Source: UBA9554 sp038205135 (GTDB lineage Bacteria; Pseudomonadota; Alphaproteobacteria; Rhodobacterales; Rhodobacteraceae). Taken from it: a DNA stretch of 10,323 nt. A program made the translations under genes and the position numbers. Below the pieces are notes generated by a model. That model did not search any database and was not told the DNA's origin. It saw only the letters and a program-made list of their open reading frames with translations. The stretch spans positions 1 to 10,323 of the forward strand of contig JBBRCF010000122.1 of NCBI GenBank assembly GCA_038205135.1. Direction: 5' to 3'. Positions 1 to 7,027 of this stretch are shown piece by piece (position 1 is the stretch's first letter; each line of letters begins with the position of its first letter).

Positions 1-461
1 GTGTGGTGCCGGGCGAAAACCTGCACCTGACACTGGTGTTTCTGGGTGATCGGAGCGACGCTGAACTGCAAGAACTGCATTACGCGCTGGAGGCGCTGCG
101 TGCACCCGCCTTTGACCTGCGGCTGGCCGGACTGGACCTGTTCGACCGGGCCGACCCCGACGCGTTGCACATCGGCGTCACATCCTGCCCGCCGCTGGAC
201 GCATTGCACACCCGGTTGCGCGCCGTGATCCATGGCGCGGGAATAGCATTGGACCGGGTCCGGTTTCGTCCGCATGTGACGCTGGCACGGTTCAATCGGG
301 GACTGGGACCGGATCAGGCCGCCCGGTTAGGCCGGTTCATGGCGGCCAGAAGCGATGTCGCCCTGCCCGCATTCACGGCCAGGGCGTTTTGTCTGTTCGA
401 GAGCATCCTGACAAAGGATGGTCCGGTCTACGAGGTGCTGGCGGAATATCCGCTGCACTGA
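1..461 (+). CDS. thpR: RNA 2',3'-cyclic phosphodiesterase (2H phosphoesterase family), 5' end missing
   Basis: Partial gene; the frame is open through the left edge and ends at TGA 459-461. The family (formerly LigT) opens 2',3'-cyclic phosphates on RNA in the cytoplasm, and some members ligate tRNA halves in vitro. Both catalytic HxTx motifs of the 2H fold are visible: HLTL at visible residues 8-11, inside the typical ENLHLTLVFLG context, and HVTL at residues 91-94, after FRP. Family proteins are about 175-190 residues with the first motif near residue 40, so roughly 35 N-terminal residues lie outside the window. The GTG at position 3 is therefore not the true start. The gene converges with mscL, whose stop is only 6 bases away, and I see no clear intrinsic terminator after it. 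Family assignment is firm; the in vivo substrate is unknown. Confidence 0.92.
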   Translation, partial: VVPGENLHLTLVFLGDRSDAELQELHYALEALRAPAFDLRLAGLDLFDRADPDALHIGVTSCPPLDALHTRLRAVIHGAGIALDRVRFRPHVTLARFNRGLGPDQAARLGRFMAARSDVALPAFTARAFCLFESILTKDGPVYEVLAEYPLH

Positions 462-467
462 CCCCGG

Positions 468-896
468 TCAGGCCTGCTTGCGCAGCGAATCGCGGATTTC
501 AATCAACAGGTCGATTTCCGTCGGACCAGAGGGCGCGGCCGGCGCGGCGGTTTTTTCAGTCCGCGATTTCAGAACGTTGACTGCCTTGACCAGCATGAAC
601 ACCACAAAGGCGATGATGATGAAATTGATCACGGCCGTGATGAAGGCGCCATAGGCAAACACCGCAGCACCGGCATCGCGGGCGACCTGCAACCCGACGC
701 CGTCGGCTACAGTTCCCGACAGTACGACGAACATGTTGGTGAAATCGACCCCGTCCAGAATCAGGCCGATGATCGGGTTGATCAAATCACTGACCAGACT
801 GCCGACAATCGCCGTAAAGGCAGCGCCGATGATGATCCCGACGGCAAGGTCCATGGCATTGCCCTTGGCGATAAAATTTTTGAACTCGTTGAGCAT
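468..896 (-). CDS. mscL: Large-conductance mechanosensitive channel MscL
   Basis: This 142-residue inner-membrane protein forms the homopentameric emergency valve that opens under membrane tension during osmotic downshock. The sequence shows the full family plan. An amphipathic N-terminal helix (MLNEFKNFIAKGN) is followed by the pore-lining TM1 around residues 15-45, with DLAVGIIIGAAF and a conserved NPIIGLIL end. A periplasmic loop with DGVGLQ comes next, then TM2 around residues 77-105 (YGAFITAVINFIIIAFVVF). An Ala/Pro linker (about 115-125) leads to a C-terminal bundle helix, PTEIDLLIEIRDSLR. Length matches the family (about 130-150). The ATG at 896-894 is preceded by a purine-rich GGAA about 4 bases upstream, an imperfect ribosome site. 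The gene is monocistronic by appearance, lying 154 bases downstream of pheT on the same strand and tail to tail with thpR. Confidence 0.97.
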   Translation of the reverse strand: MLNEFKNFIAKGNAMDLAVGIIIGAAFTAIVGSLVSDLINPIIGLILDGVDFTNMFVVLSGTVADGVGLQVARDAGAAVFAYGAFITAVINFIIIAFVVFMLVKAVNVLKSRTEKTAAPAAPSGPTEIDLLIEIRDSLRKQA

Positions 897-1050
897 CGTT
901 CCGTTTCACTCGGTTGTTGTTAGGACCGCGCGTTCCATGCGGCGGTCAGTGATATCATGATAATCCAGTGCCACGCGAACGTGACAGGAACACGGGGAAA
1001 GCAGGTCACTGGTTCCCATGCCGTTGCTGAAAAGCCGCAGGTGCCGCGCG
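897..1050 (-). promoter_or_regulatory. pheT-mscL intergenic region; possible mscL promoter
   Basis: This gap of 154 bases has no credible gene. On the minus strand TATCAT at 962-957 resembles a -10 box, but I find no good -35 at 16-18 bases upstream. It sits within the perfect 10-base palindrome tatcatgata (953-962). Two inverted pairs, ccagtg 965-970 with cactgg 1007-1012 and gtgac 981-985 with gtcac 1005-1009, could fold into mutually exclusive RNA stems downstream of pheT. Neither is followed by a U tract, so an intrinsic pheT terminator is not supported. The function of all these elements is inferred and weak. Confidence 0.3.
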
Positions 1051-3447
1051 TCAGCCGCGCAGCACGCCGCCAGTCGCCTTGGTGACCTTTTCGACGATTC
1101 TGGCGGCGACGGCATCGATGTCGGCGTCTTTCAGCGTCTGGTCGACGGGCTGCAGCCGGACCGTGATGGCGATGGATTTCTTGCCCTCGCCCAGAGTCCC
1201 GCCGATGAATTCGTCAAACACCCGCACATCGGCGATCAGCGCCTTGTCGGCGCCCAGAGCGGCGTTGACCAACGTCAAAGCCTCGGTGCGTGCGTCGACG
1301 ACAAAGGCGAAATCGCGTTCAACCGGTTGCAGCGGATGCAGCAAGAGCGCGGGCCGGGCAACGCTGCGCACCTTCGGTTCCGGCACCTCGGCAGGATGCA
1401 GCGTGAACGCCACGGCGGGGCCCTTGACGTCCAGAGCGCGCAGGATCCGAGGATGCACTTCGCCAAAGGTACCAAGGATCTTTTTCGGCCCCAGTCCGAT
1501 CTGGCCATGCCGCCCAGGGTGCCACCAATCCGCGCCATTCCGCAGGATCATCACCTTTTGCGGTGCGCCCAGGGCGGCAAGGATCGCCTCGGCGTCCGTC
1601 TTGGCGTCGAACACATCAACAGCGCGCGAGGTGCCATGCGTGTCTTTCGGCGCGGTGCGACCCACCAACAGACCGGTCACCTGTACCGATTGTTCGCCTG
1701 GTTCGCCGCCGTGAAACACCGGCCCGACCTCGAACAACGCCAGATCCATGAAACCGCGCGCCTGATTGCGCGCCGCCGCCTGCAACAGGCCCGGCAGCAG
1801 GTCGGGGCGCATGTGGCTCATGTCCGACGCGATGGGGTTGGCCAGCATCGTGATCTCTGTGCCGCCGCCAAACAGCGCCGCCGCAGCCTGATCGATAAAG
1901 CTGTAGGTCACGCATTCGTTGTATCCCAGCGCCGCCGCCGTGCGCCGGGCGATGCGTTCGCGCGATTGCGCGGGCGTCAGCACCGGTTTCGGCAAACCCG
2001 GCAGGCGCGGCAACGGGCGGCCCCGCAATTTGGTCAGCGACGCGATCCGCGCCACCTCTTCGACCAGATCAGCCTCGCCCATCACGTCTGGCCGCCAGGA
2101 CGGCACCCAGGCCATGTCGCCTTCCATCCGAAACCCCAGCCGGGTCAGGGTCTGGCGCTGTTCGGATTCGGAGATGTCCATCCCGACCAGGCTTTGCACC
2201 CGTGCGGGCGACAATTTGAAGGCACGCGCGGTATCGGGCACAGCGCCGGCGATCACCACATTCGACGCCACCCCACCGCACAGGTCCAGGATCATCTGCG
2301 TCGCATCATCCAGCCCCTGCATGTTGTAGGCCGGGTCGATGCCGCGTTCGTTGCGATAGCGCGCATCGGTGTTGATCTTCAACGCGCGGCCGGTCATCGC
2401 GATCTGGATGCGGTCCCAGACGGCCGCCTCCAGAAACACGTTCACCGTCGCGTCGGTACATCCCGTGGCGGCCCCGCCCATGATGCCCGCGATGGATTCG
2501 ACGCCGGTCGCATCCGAAATCACCACCTGACCGGGGCCGAAAGTATAGGTCTTGTCATCCAGCCCCACCATCGTCTCGCCGCCCATGGTGCGGTGGATGC
2601 GCAGATCGCCCGTCACCTTGTCGGCGTCGAACACGTGCAGGGGGCGGTTGCGGTCATAGGTGAACCAGTTGGTGACATCGACCAGCGCCGAAATGGGCCG
2701 CAGGCCCACAGCCTTCAACTGGCGCTGCAGCCAGTCCGGGCTGGGGCCATTGGTGACACCCCGGATCAGGCGGCCTGCAAAGACCGCACAGCCATTCGCC
2801 TGCGTATCGTCGTCGATACGCAGCCCGATGGGGCACGGGAACGCGCCTTCGATCTGCGCCTTTACCACCGGCTTCAGCGTGCCCAGCCCGCGCGCCGCCA
2901 GATCGCGCGCCACACCGCGCACCCCCAGCGCATCGGCGCGGTTCGGCGTAATGGCGATCTCGATCACCGGGTCGATCTTTTCGGGCGCGTTCTGCGCCAG
3001 CCAATCGGTGAACCGCTGGCCGACATCACCTGACGGCAATTCGATGATGCCATCATGTTCTTCGCTGAGTTCCAGTTCGCGTTCGGACGCCATCATGCCG
3101 TGGCTTTCGACGCCGCGGATCTTTCCGATGCCAAGCGTGGTTGCGATCCCGGGCACGTAATCGCCGGGCTTGCACAGCACGACCGTGATCCCTGCCCGCG
3201 CATTGGGCGCGCCGCAGACGATCTGCTTTTCGCCCTCGTCGGTCAGCACCCGGCAGACCCGCAGCCGGTCGGCATCGGGATGCTGTTCTGCGTGCAGCAC
3301 CTTGGCCAGCGTGAACGGCGCCAGCTTTGCCGCCGGATCGGTGACCTCTTCGACCTCAAGACCCAGATCGGTCAGCGTTTCCGCAATCTCGGCGACAGAC
3401 GCCTGCGTATCGAGATGCTGTTTCAGCCAGGAGAGGGTGAATTTCAA
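1051..3447 (-). CDS. pheT: Phenylalanine--tRNA ligase beta subunit, TTG start
   Basis: This is the beta subunit of the cytoplasmic (alpha-beta)2 enzyme that charges tRNA-Phe; it binds tRNA and edits mischarged Tyr-tRNA. From the TTG at 3447-3445 it is 798 residues, the usual length. Domains in order: an N-terminal KFTLSWLK segment; a tRNA-binding OB domain about 40-150 (HPDADRLRVC, CGAPN, IRGVESHGMM); the TPNRADALGVRGVARDLA motif near 167-184; B3/B4 editing domain about 210-390 (RNERGIDP near 366); B5 about 410-475; a catalytic-like core about 485-690; and an FDX-ACB anticodon-binding domain about 704-797 (PVERDFAFVV). The TTG aligns with the usual Met-Lys-Phe start, whereas the open frame's earlier TTG at 3477 would add 10 atypical residues. 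The start overlaps the stop of the preceding gene as TTGA. A GGGGA ribosome site at 3460-3456 lies inside that gene's end. A single insertion explains both oddities; the enzyme itself looks intact. Confidence 0.97.
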   Translation of the reverse strand: MKFTLSWLKQHLDTQASVAEIAETLTDLGLEVEEVTDPAAKLAPFTLAKVLHAEQHPDADRLRVCRVLTDEGEKQIVCGAPNARAGITVVLCKPGDYVPGIATTLGIGKIRGVESHGMMASERELELSEEHDGIIELPSGDVGQRFTDWLAQNAPEKIDPVIEIAITPNRADALGVRGVARDLAARGLGTLKPVVKAQIEGAFPCPIGLRIDDDTQANGCAVFAGRLIRGVTNGPSPDWLQRQLKAVGLRPISALVDVTNWFTYDRNRPLHVFDADKVTGDLRIHRTMGGETMVGLDDKTYTFGPGQVVISDATGVESIAGIMGGAATGCTDATVNVFLEAAVWDRIQIAMTGRALKINTDARYRNERGIDPAYNMQGLDDATQMILDLCGGVASNVVIAGAVPDTARAFKLSPARVQSLVGMDISESEQRQTLTRLGFRMEGDMAWVPSWRPDVMGEADLVEEVARIASLTKLRGRPLPRLPGLPKPVLTPAQSRERIARRTAAALGYNECVTYSFIDQAAAALFGGGTEITMLANPIASDMSHMRPDLLPGLLQAAARNQARGFMDLALFEVGPVFHGGEPGEQSVQVTGLLVGRTAPKDTHGTSRAVDVFDAKTDAEAILAALGAPQKVMILRNGADWWHPGRHGQIGLGPKKILGTFGEVHPRILRALDVKGPAVAFTLHPAEVPEPKVRSVARPALLLHPLQPVERDFAFVVDARTEALTLVNAALGADKALIADVRVFDEFIGGTLGEGKKSIAITVRLQPVDQTLKDADIDAVAARIVEKVTKATGGVLRG

Positions 3448-3869
3448 TTTGGAGTTCCCCAGAAATAGATCGCCCAAGCAGTTGCAAGTGAGGTAACCAC
3501 AGAGATCAGGATTGTAACTACGTTGGATCTAAGCTGGCGTATGTTTGAACGAAAGAATGAGTTCTCGAGAAGAAGCTCTACAAGTTCATGCCCTGACGAT
3601 GTTACCCGATAACCTAGAGTTACAACGTGGTCTTTTCGATCATCACTCCACGTCATGTTAGCCCCCTGCTGAGGTTCAATGAGCGCACGCTCTATCCCTT
3701 GGTGAACATAAAATTCAAAAACTTCACGTTCGACTGGTGCTCTTGTGAACTCAGCAGTATCTAACTCGGCCAAAGTGTTCTGTCTAAGAAAAGCAGATGG
3801 TGAAATCGCTAAGAAATGGGCCACTTTAGCGAGATCAGGTTCACTGTAGCGAATTCGGGCAATCGTCAC
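3444..3869 (-). CDS. Unknown tail-anchored membrane protein inserted between pheS and pheT
   Basis: I do not recognise this 141-residue protein. It starts with GTG at 3869-3867, overlapping the pheS stop as GTGA, and its TGA overlaps the pheT TTG start as TTGA, so translation of all three is probably coupled. Residues 1-108 look soluble and mixed charged, with a predicted helix-rich first half and a segment GYRVTSSGHELVELLL (86-101) that loosely resembles the end of a winged-helix or phage-type domain (weak similarity by eye). Residues about 116-137 form one hydrophobic helix (VVTILISVVTSLATAWAIYFW), preceded by Arg108, Arg111 and Arg114, suggesting a cytoplasmic domain tethered by a C-terminal anchor. 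There is no signal peptide. GC counted over 3481-3840 is 163 of 360 (45%), against 60-72% in nearby blocks. Codons rare in GC-rich hosts occur: AGA three times, TTA twice, ATA twice, CTA once, GTA four times. This points to recent acquisition. A defence, exclusion or regulatory role is possible but unproven. Confidence 0.82.
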   Translation of the reverse strand: MTIARIRYSEPDLAKVAHFLAISPSAFLRQNTLAELDTAEFTRAPVEREVFEFYVHQGIERALIEPQQGANMTWSDDRKDHVVTLGYRVTSSGHELVELLLENSFFRSNIRQLRSNVVTILISVVTSLATAWAIYFWGTPN

Positions 3870-4945
3870 CGACTCAAACCCCCATGCAGCGTCGGCACAT
3901 CCAGGCTCGCGAACCCGTAATGGCGCAGCCAGCGCAGGTCAGATTCGAAAAATGCCCGCAAATCCGGGATGCCGTACTTCAGCATCGCGATGCGGTCGAT
4001 GCCCATGCCAAAGGCGAACCCCTGATACACGTCCGGGTCGATGCCGCCCGCCGCGATCACCGCCGGATGCACCATGCCGGACCCCAGGATTTCCAGCCAG
4101 TCGTCGCCTTCGCCCACCTTCAGCGTGCCGCCCGCCCAGGAACAGCGGATGTCCACCTCGGCCGACGGTTCGGTGAACGGAAAATGCGAGGCGCGAAAGC
4201 GTAATTCGACATGATCGACCTCGAAGAACGCCTTGACGAATTCCTCCAGCACCCATTTCAGGTTGGCCATCGAAATGTCACGGTCCAGCGCCAGCCCCTC
4301 GACCTGATGGAACATCGGCGTGTGGGTCTGGTCGTAATCTGCACGATAGACGCCGCCGGGGCAGATGATGCGCAACGGCGCGCCCATCTTTTCCATCGAC
4401 CGGATCTGCACCGGGCTGGTGTGCGTGCGCAGCACATGCGGCGGGCGGGCATCACCGGCGGCGCGCGCCATGTAGAACGTGTCCATTTCCGCCCGCGCCG
4501 GGTGGTGGCCGGGGATGTTCAGCGCGTCGAAATTGTACCAGTCCGTGTCGATGCGCGGACCTTCGGCGACGGAAAACCCCATGTCGGCAAAGATCGCGGT
4601 GACCTCTTCGGTCACTTGGGAAATCGGATGCAGGGTGCCGACGCGGCGCGGACGTGCCGGCAGCGTCACGTCCAGCCATTCGCCGCGCAGCCGTTCATCC
4701 AGCGCAGCATCCGTCAGCCCGGCCTTTTTAGCCGCCAGCGCCGAGGTGATTTCATCCTTCAGCGCGTTCAGGGCCGGGCCCATGACCATGCGTTCGTCCG
4801 CCGCCATCTTGCCCAGTTCGCGCATCCGCAGGCTGATCTCGCCCTGCTTGCCCATGGCCGCGATGCGCAAATCTTCCAGCACGGCCTCGTCGGCGGCGGC
4901 AGCGATTGCGGCGCGATATTTCTGGGCAAGAGCATCAAGCGTCAT
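3866..4945 (-). CDS. pheS: Phenylalanine--tRNA ligase alpha subunit
   Basis: This is the catalytic alpha subunit of PheRS, a class II synthetase that activates phenylalanine and transfers it to tRNA-Phe; it pairs with PheT. It is 359 residues long, as expected. An N-terminal coiled-coil, tRNA-binding arm (about 1-90) precedes the catalytic core. TLHPISQV (104-111) and NIPGHHPAR (143-151) are in place. The motif 2 region covers HTSPVQIRSM through GGVYRADYDQTHTPMFHQ (175-214), and motif 3 is GFAFGMGIDRIAML (309-322). The C-terminus DVPTLHGGLSR is the style seen in Rhodobacterales. The ATG at 4945 has a strong GGAGG site (4955-4951) 5 bases away. It leads the operon pheS - unknown gene - pheT, and its TGA overlaps the next GTG. 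It diverges from the MFS gene. Confidence 0.98.
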   Translation of the reverse strand: MTLDALAQKYRAAIAAAADEAVLEDLRIAAMGKQGEISLRMRELGKMAADERMVMGPALNALKDEITSALAAKKAGLTDAALDERLRGEWLDVTLPARPRRVGTLHPISQVTEEVTAIFADMGFSVAEGPRIDTDWYNFDALNIPGHHPARAEMDTFYMARAAGDARPPHVLRTHTSPVQIRSMEKMGAPLRIICPGGVYRADYDQTHTPMFHQVEGLALDRDISMANLKWVLEEFVKAFFEVDHVELRFRASHFPFTEPSAEVDIRCSWAGGTLKVGEGDDWLEILGSGMVHPAVIAAGGIDPDVYQGFAFGMGIDRIAMLKYGIPDLRAFFESDLRWLRHYGFASLDVPTLHGGLSR

Positions 4946-5075
4946 GGCATCCTCCGGGCGGTCGTGCCCGTGCTATCCAGCCCGCTGCGCGATTGCAAGC
5001 ATCGGGGATTGCGCCGCCGCACGCACCGGGATTTGGTGGCCCGGAACCGATGGCCGGGGCACAGGAGGGCGAGAT
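4946..5075. promoter_or_regulatory. Divergent pheS / MFS intergenic region
   Basis: These 130 bases separate two divergent genes and should carry both promoters. For pheS, TTGCAA at 4998-4993 with TAGCAC at 4975-4970 has a 17-base spacer, but the -10 match is poor. A direct repeat gattgc (4991-4996 and 5007-5012) and an inverted pair ccggg 5026-5030 / cccgg 5040-5044 are also present. I see no leader peptide rich in Phe codons, so the phenylalanine attenuation known for E. coli pheST is not supported here. The MFS ribosome site aggagg lies at 5063-5068. Confidence 0.35.
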
Positions 5076-6236
5076 ATGGGGCGCGACTGGTGGCTGTTGG
5101 CGGGTCTGGCTCTTGGCGTGACCGTGACCAACGGCTTTGCGCGGTTTGCCTATGGGCTGATCCTGCCGTCGATGCGGGCCGAACTGGGGTGGACCTATGC
5201 GCAGGCGGGATGGCTGAACACGGCGAACGCGTTCGGGTATATCGGCGGCGCGGTGCTGACGATGCTGCTGATCGGGCGGGTGCGCCCGGCTCCGCTGTTT
5301 GCGGTGGGGCTGGGGATGACAGTACTGGCGCTGTTGCTGACCGGGGTGAACCCGGCGCTTGGCTGGCAGACCGCGCTGCGGTTTCTGGCGGGGTTTTTCG
5401 GCGCAATGTCGTTTTCCACCGCCGGGGCACTGACGGCGGGGCTGTTTCCGGGCGATGCGCGGCGCAACGCGCTGGCGATTGCCATCCTGTTCGGCACCGG
5501 CGGGGGGCTGGGCATCGTGCTGGCGGGCGCGGGCATCCCTCCGATGCTGGGCCTGCGCGGCGATGCGGCCTGGCCATTGGCCTGGGTGATGGTGGGGGTG
5601 GCCAGCCTGATTGCCGCGCCGTTGGGCCTGTGGGCGGCGTGGCAGTTGCGCGGCCTGGGCGGGCGCGGGGCAATCGCGGCGCGGGTTCCGGTGCCGCGCA
5701 TGCTGGCCGTCATCGCAGGATACGCCAGTTTCGGGCTGGGCTATATCGTCTACCTCACATTTCTGTCGGCGTTCATGCGCGAACGGGCCGCAAGCGCGAT
5801 GGAAATCACGCTGGTCTGGGTTCTGCTGGGCACCTGCATCAGCCTGTCGCCGTTCTTGTGGCGCGGCATCTTTGCACGTCATGCCGGCGGCGTGCCGCTG
5901 GCAATGGTGCTGACGGGCATTGCGGTGGGATCGGCGCTGCCGGTGATCTGGCCGACGCTGCCGGGGCTGGCCGTGTCGGCGATCGTGTTCGGGGCCTGCG
6001 TGTTCATGTCGCCGGGCGCGGTGACGAATTTCAGCCGCCAGAACCTGCCCCCCGAAGCCTGGGGCCGCGCGATCAGTCTGTTCACCGTGGTCTTTGCGCT
6101 GGCGCAGACGGCGGGACCCTATGCGGCAGGCTGGATCGGTGATCAGGCGGGGTCGATCGGGGTCAGCCTGCTGGTGGCCGCTGCCATTCTGGCCACGGGG
6201 GCGGCGGTGTCGCTGCTGCAACGGCCCCTGAGGTGA
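5076..6236 (+). CDS. YbfB/YjiJ-family MFS transporter
   Basis: This 386-residue inner-membrane protein has about 12 hydrophobic helices spread along its whole length and belongs to the major facilitator superfamily. The opening (GLALGVTVTNGFARFAYGLILPSMRAEL split over residues 10-36, then GWLNTANAFGYIGGA, 45-59) is characteristic of the YbfB/YjiJ (MFS_4) group. The substrate is unknown; family members are usually annotated as putative metabolite or drug exporters without direct proof. The ATG at 5076 has an excellent aggagg site 7 bases upstream. The frame is open far upstream (to 4479), but that part runs antisense through pheS and has no membrane character, so I reject a longer start. The last residues, LLQRPLR, end just before the shared terminator at 6255-6279. 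It is a single-gene unit divergent from pheS and convergent with rplT. Confidence 0.92.
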   Translation: MGRDWWLLAGLALGVTVTNGFARFAYGLILPSMRAELGWTYAQAGWLNTANAFGYIGGAVLTMLLIGRVRPAPLFAVGLGMTVLALLLTGVNPALGWQTALRFLAGFFGAMSFSTAGALTAGLFPGDARRNALAIAILFGTGGGLGIVLAGAGIPPMLGLRGDAAWPLAWVMVGVASLIAAPLGLWAAWQLRGLGGRGAIAARVPVPRMLAVIAGYASFGLGYIVYLTFLSAFMRERAASAMEITLVWVLLGTCISLSPFLWRGIFARHAGGVPLAMVLTGIAVGSALPVIWPTLPGLAVSAIVFGACVFMSPGAVTNFSRQNLPPEAWGRAISLFTVVFALAQTAGPYAAGWIGDQAGSIGVSLLVAAAILATGAAVSLLQRPLR

Positions 6237-6254
6237 AAACCCTCTGGAAATGAA

Positions 6255-6279
6255 ACAGGCCGCCCATGGGGCGGCCTGT
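6255..6279. terminator. Bidirectional intrinsic terminator between MFS gene and rplT
   Basis: A perfect inverted repeat, acaggccgcc (6255-6264) and ggcggcctgt (6270-6279), has a 5-base spacer, giving a 10-11 base-pair GC-rich stem. On the minus strand it is followed by a T-rich stretch (tttcattt), 20 bases past the rplT stop. On the plus strand it follows the MFS stop by 18 bases, but the downstream side (cccgaaaaa) has no T run. It therefore fits best as the rplT terminator and probably also slows transcription from the MFS side. Confidence 0.8.
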
Positions 6280-6299
6280 CCCGAAAAATGGCGCGGCGA

Positions 6300-6662
6300 T
6301 CAGGCCAGCGCGGCCTTGGCGCGATCCACGATGGCGGCAAAAGCCGCCGGTTCGCGCACGGCAAGATCGGCCAGAATCTTGCGATCCACTTCGATCTCGG
6401 CCTTCAGCAGCCCATTGATGAACCGCGAATAGGTCAGCGCGGGATCGATCGACCGCACGGCGGCGTTGATCCGCTGGATCCACAAAGCGCGGAAGTTCCG
6501 CTTGCGCGCGCGGCGGTCGCGGGTTGCATATTGGTTTGCCTTGTCAACGGCCTGCGTGGCGACCTTGAAGCTGCTGCCACGGCGGTCATAATAACCTTTG
6601 GCGGCCTTCAGGATTTTCTTGTGACGGGCGTGGGTGACGGTACCACCTTTGACGCGGGACAT
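6300..6662 (-). CDS. rplT: 50S ribosomal protein L20
   Basis: This 120-residue basic protein binds 23S rRNA early in large-subunit assembly. The family signature is evident: SRVKGGTVTHARHKKILK at the N-terminus, GYYDRRGSSF, the YATRDRRARKRNFRALWIQRIN block (about 45-66) and the C-terminal domain with YSRFINGL. Length is normal (115-120). The ATG at 6662 has GAAGGA (6676-6671) 8 bases upstream. It follows rpmI by 14 bases, so the two are co-transcribed. In E. coli and Bacillus, L20 represses its own operon by binding the leader; whether that holds here cannot be read from the sequence. infC is not upstream, consistent with many alphaproteobacteria where it is elsewhere. Confidence 0.98.
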   Translation of the reverse strand: MSRVKGGTVTHARHKKILKAAKGYYDRRGSSFKVATQAVDKANQYATRDRRARKRNFRALWIQRINAAVRSIDPALTYSRFINGLLKAEIEVDRKILADLAVREPAAFAAIVDRAKAALA

Positions 6663-6676
6663 GCTGTGGTTCCTTC

Positions 6677-6877
6677 TTAGCGGTCGTAGGGCATGTAGGT
6701 CTTGACGATACGAGCGTCAGCGGCCGACATTGTGGTGGTCCCGCGCGCCTGGCGGATGAACTTCTTGGTCCGCTTGATCATGCCGTGGCGTTTGCCGGCC
6801 TGACCGCACATCACCTTGCCGGTGGCGGACATCTTGAAGCGCTTCTTGGCGCTCGACTTGGTCTTCATCTTGGGCAT
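6677..6877 (-). CDS. rpmI: 50S ribosomal protein L35
   Basis: This 66-residue, very basic ribosomal protein of the large subunit starts with MPKMKTKSSAKKRFK, followed by GKVMCGQAGKRHGM and the closing MPYDR. This is the complete family pattern. The start at 6877 is set by homology and by AAGGAG at 6889-6884, 6 bases upstream; the frame is open 36 codons further but without family character. Its TAA (6679-6677) directly abuts the rplT ribosome site. It is the first gene of the rpmI-rplT unit, with a plausible promoter about 80 bases upstream. Confidence 0.98.
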   Translation of the reverse strand: MPKMKTKSSAKKRFKMSATGKVMCGQAGKRHGMIKRTKKFIRQARGTTTMSAADARIVKTYMPYDR

Positions 6878-6956
6878 TTCCGTCTCCTTAACGTTTGGGT
6901 CGGTAGGACGCACGACTCGGCATGCCACGTTGGCCGGCCGCACGGGATAGACGCGC

Positions 6957-6985
6957 CGTATAGGCGGCCGATCAAAGGCGTGCAA
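6957..6985 (-). promoter_or_regulatory. Candidate sigma-70-type promoter for rpmI-rplT
   Basis: On the minus strand TTGCAC (6985-6980) and TATACG (6962-6957) are separated by exactly 17 bases, a good match to housekeeping promoters (TTG at -35, TATA at -10). Transcription would begin near 6950, giving a leader of about 73 bases before rpmI. In that leader aacgt/acgtt (6927-6931 with 6890-6894) could pair immediately upstream of the ribosome site, a possible place for L20-type autoregulation. The promoter rests on pattern alone. Confidence 0.55.
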
Positions 6986-7027
6986 GGAAAATTCCGCCTT
7001 CGATCTGCAGCGGCCGCAACGGATGGA

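Noticed and set aside
531..556. Possible intrinsic terminator for thpR (GC-rich stretch then T6)
   Set aside because: The best stem is only gcgc/gcgc with a 5-base loop, separated from the T run; the bases are explained by the Ala/Pro linker of MscL.
1026..1055. Possible pheT terminator (gctga / tcagc)
   Set aside because: Five pairs around a 20-base loop with no U tract on the minus strand; too weak to call.
1018..3033. A 671-codon open frame on + opposite pheT
   Set aside because: It is antisense to a complete PheT, rich in Arg, His, Gln and Asp as expected for the mirror frame of a GC-rich gene, and has no recognisable domain or ribosome site.
3448..3477. Earlier TTG start for pheT giving ten more residues
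   Set aside because: The extra residues are not PheT-like and lie wholly inside the preceding gene, whereas the TTG at 3447 aligns with the family start and has GGGGA upstream.
4479..5075. Upstream in-frame extension of the MFS gene by 199 codons
   Set aside because: It is antisense to pheS, has no membrane character, and the strong aggagg site before 5076 marks the real start.
4211..6142. A 643-codon open frame on + across pheS and the MFS gene
   Set aside because: It is a shadow frame of two well-identified genes; its composition is Arg/Gly/Ala-biased and without domain features.
4935..6221. A 428-codon open frame on - opposite the MFS gene
   Set aside because: It is dominated by Arg, Gln, His and Pro and mirrors a clear membrane transporter on the other strand.
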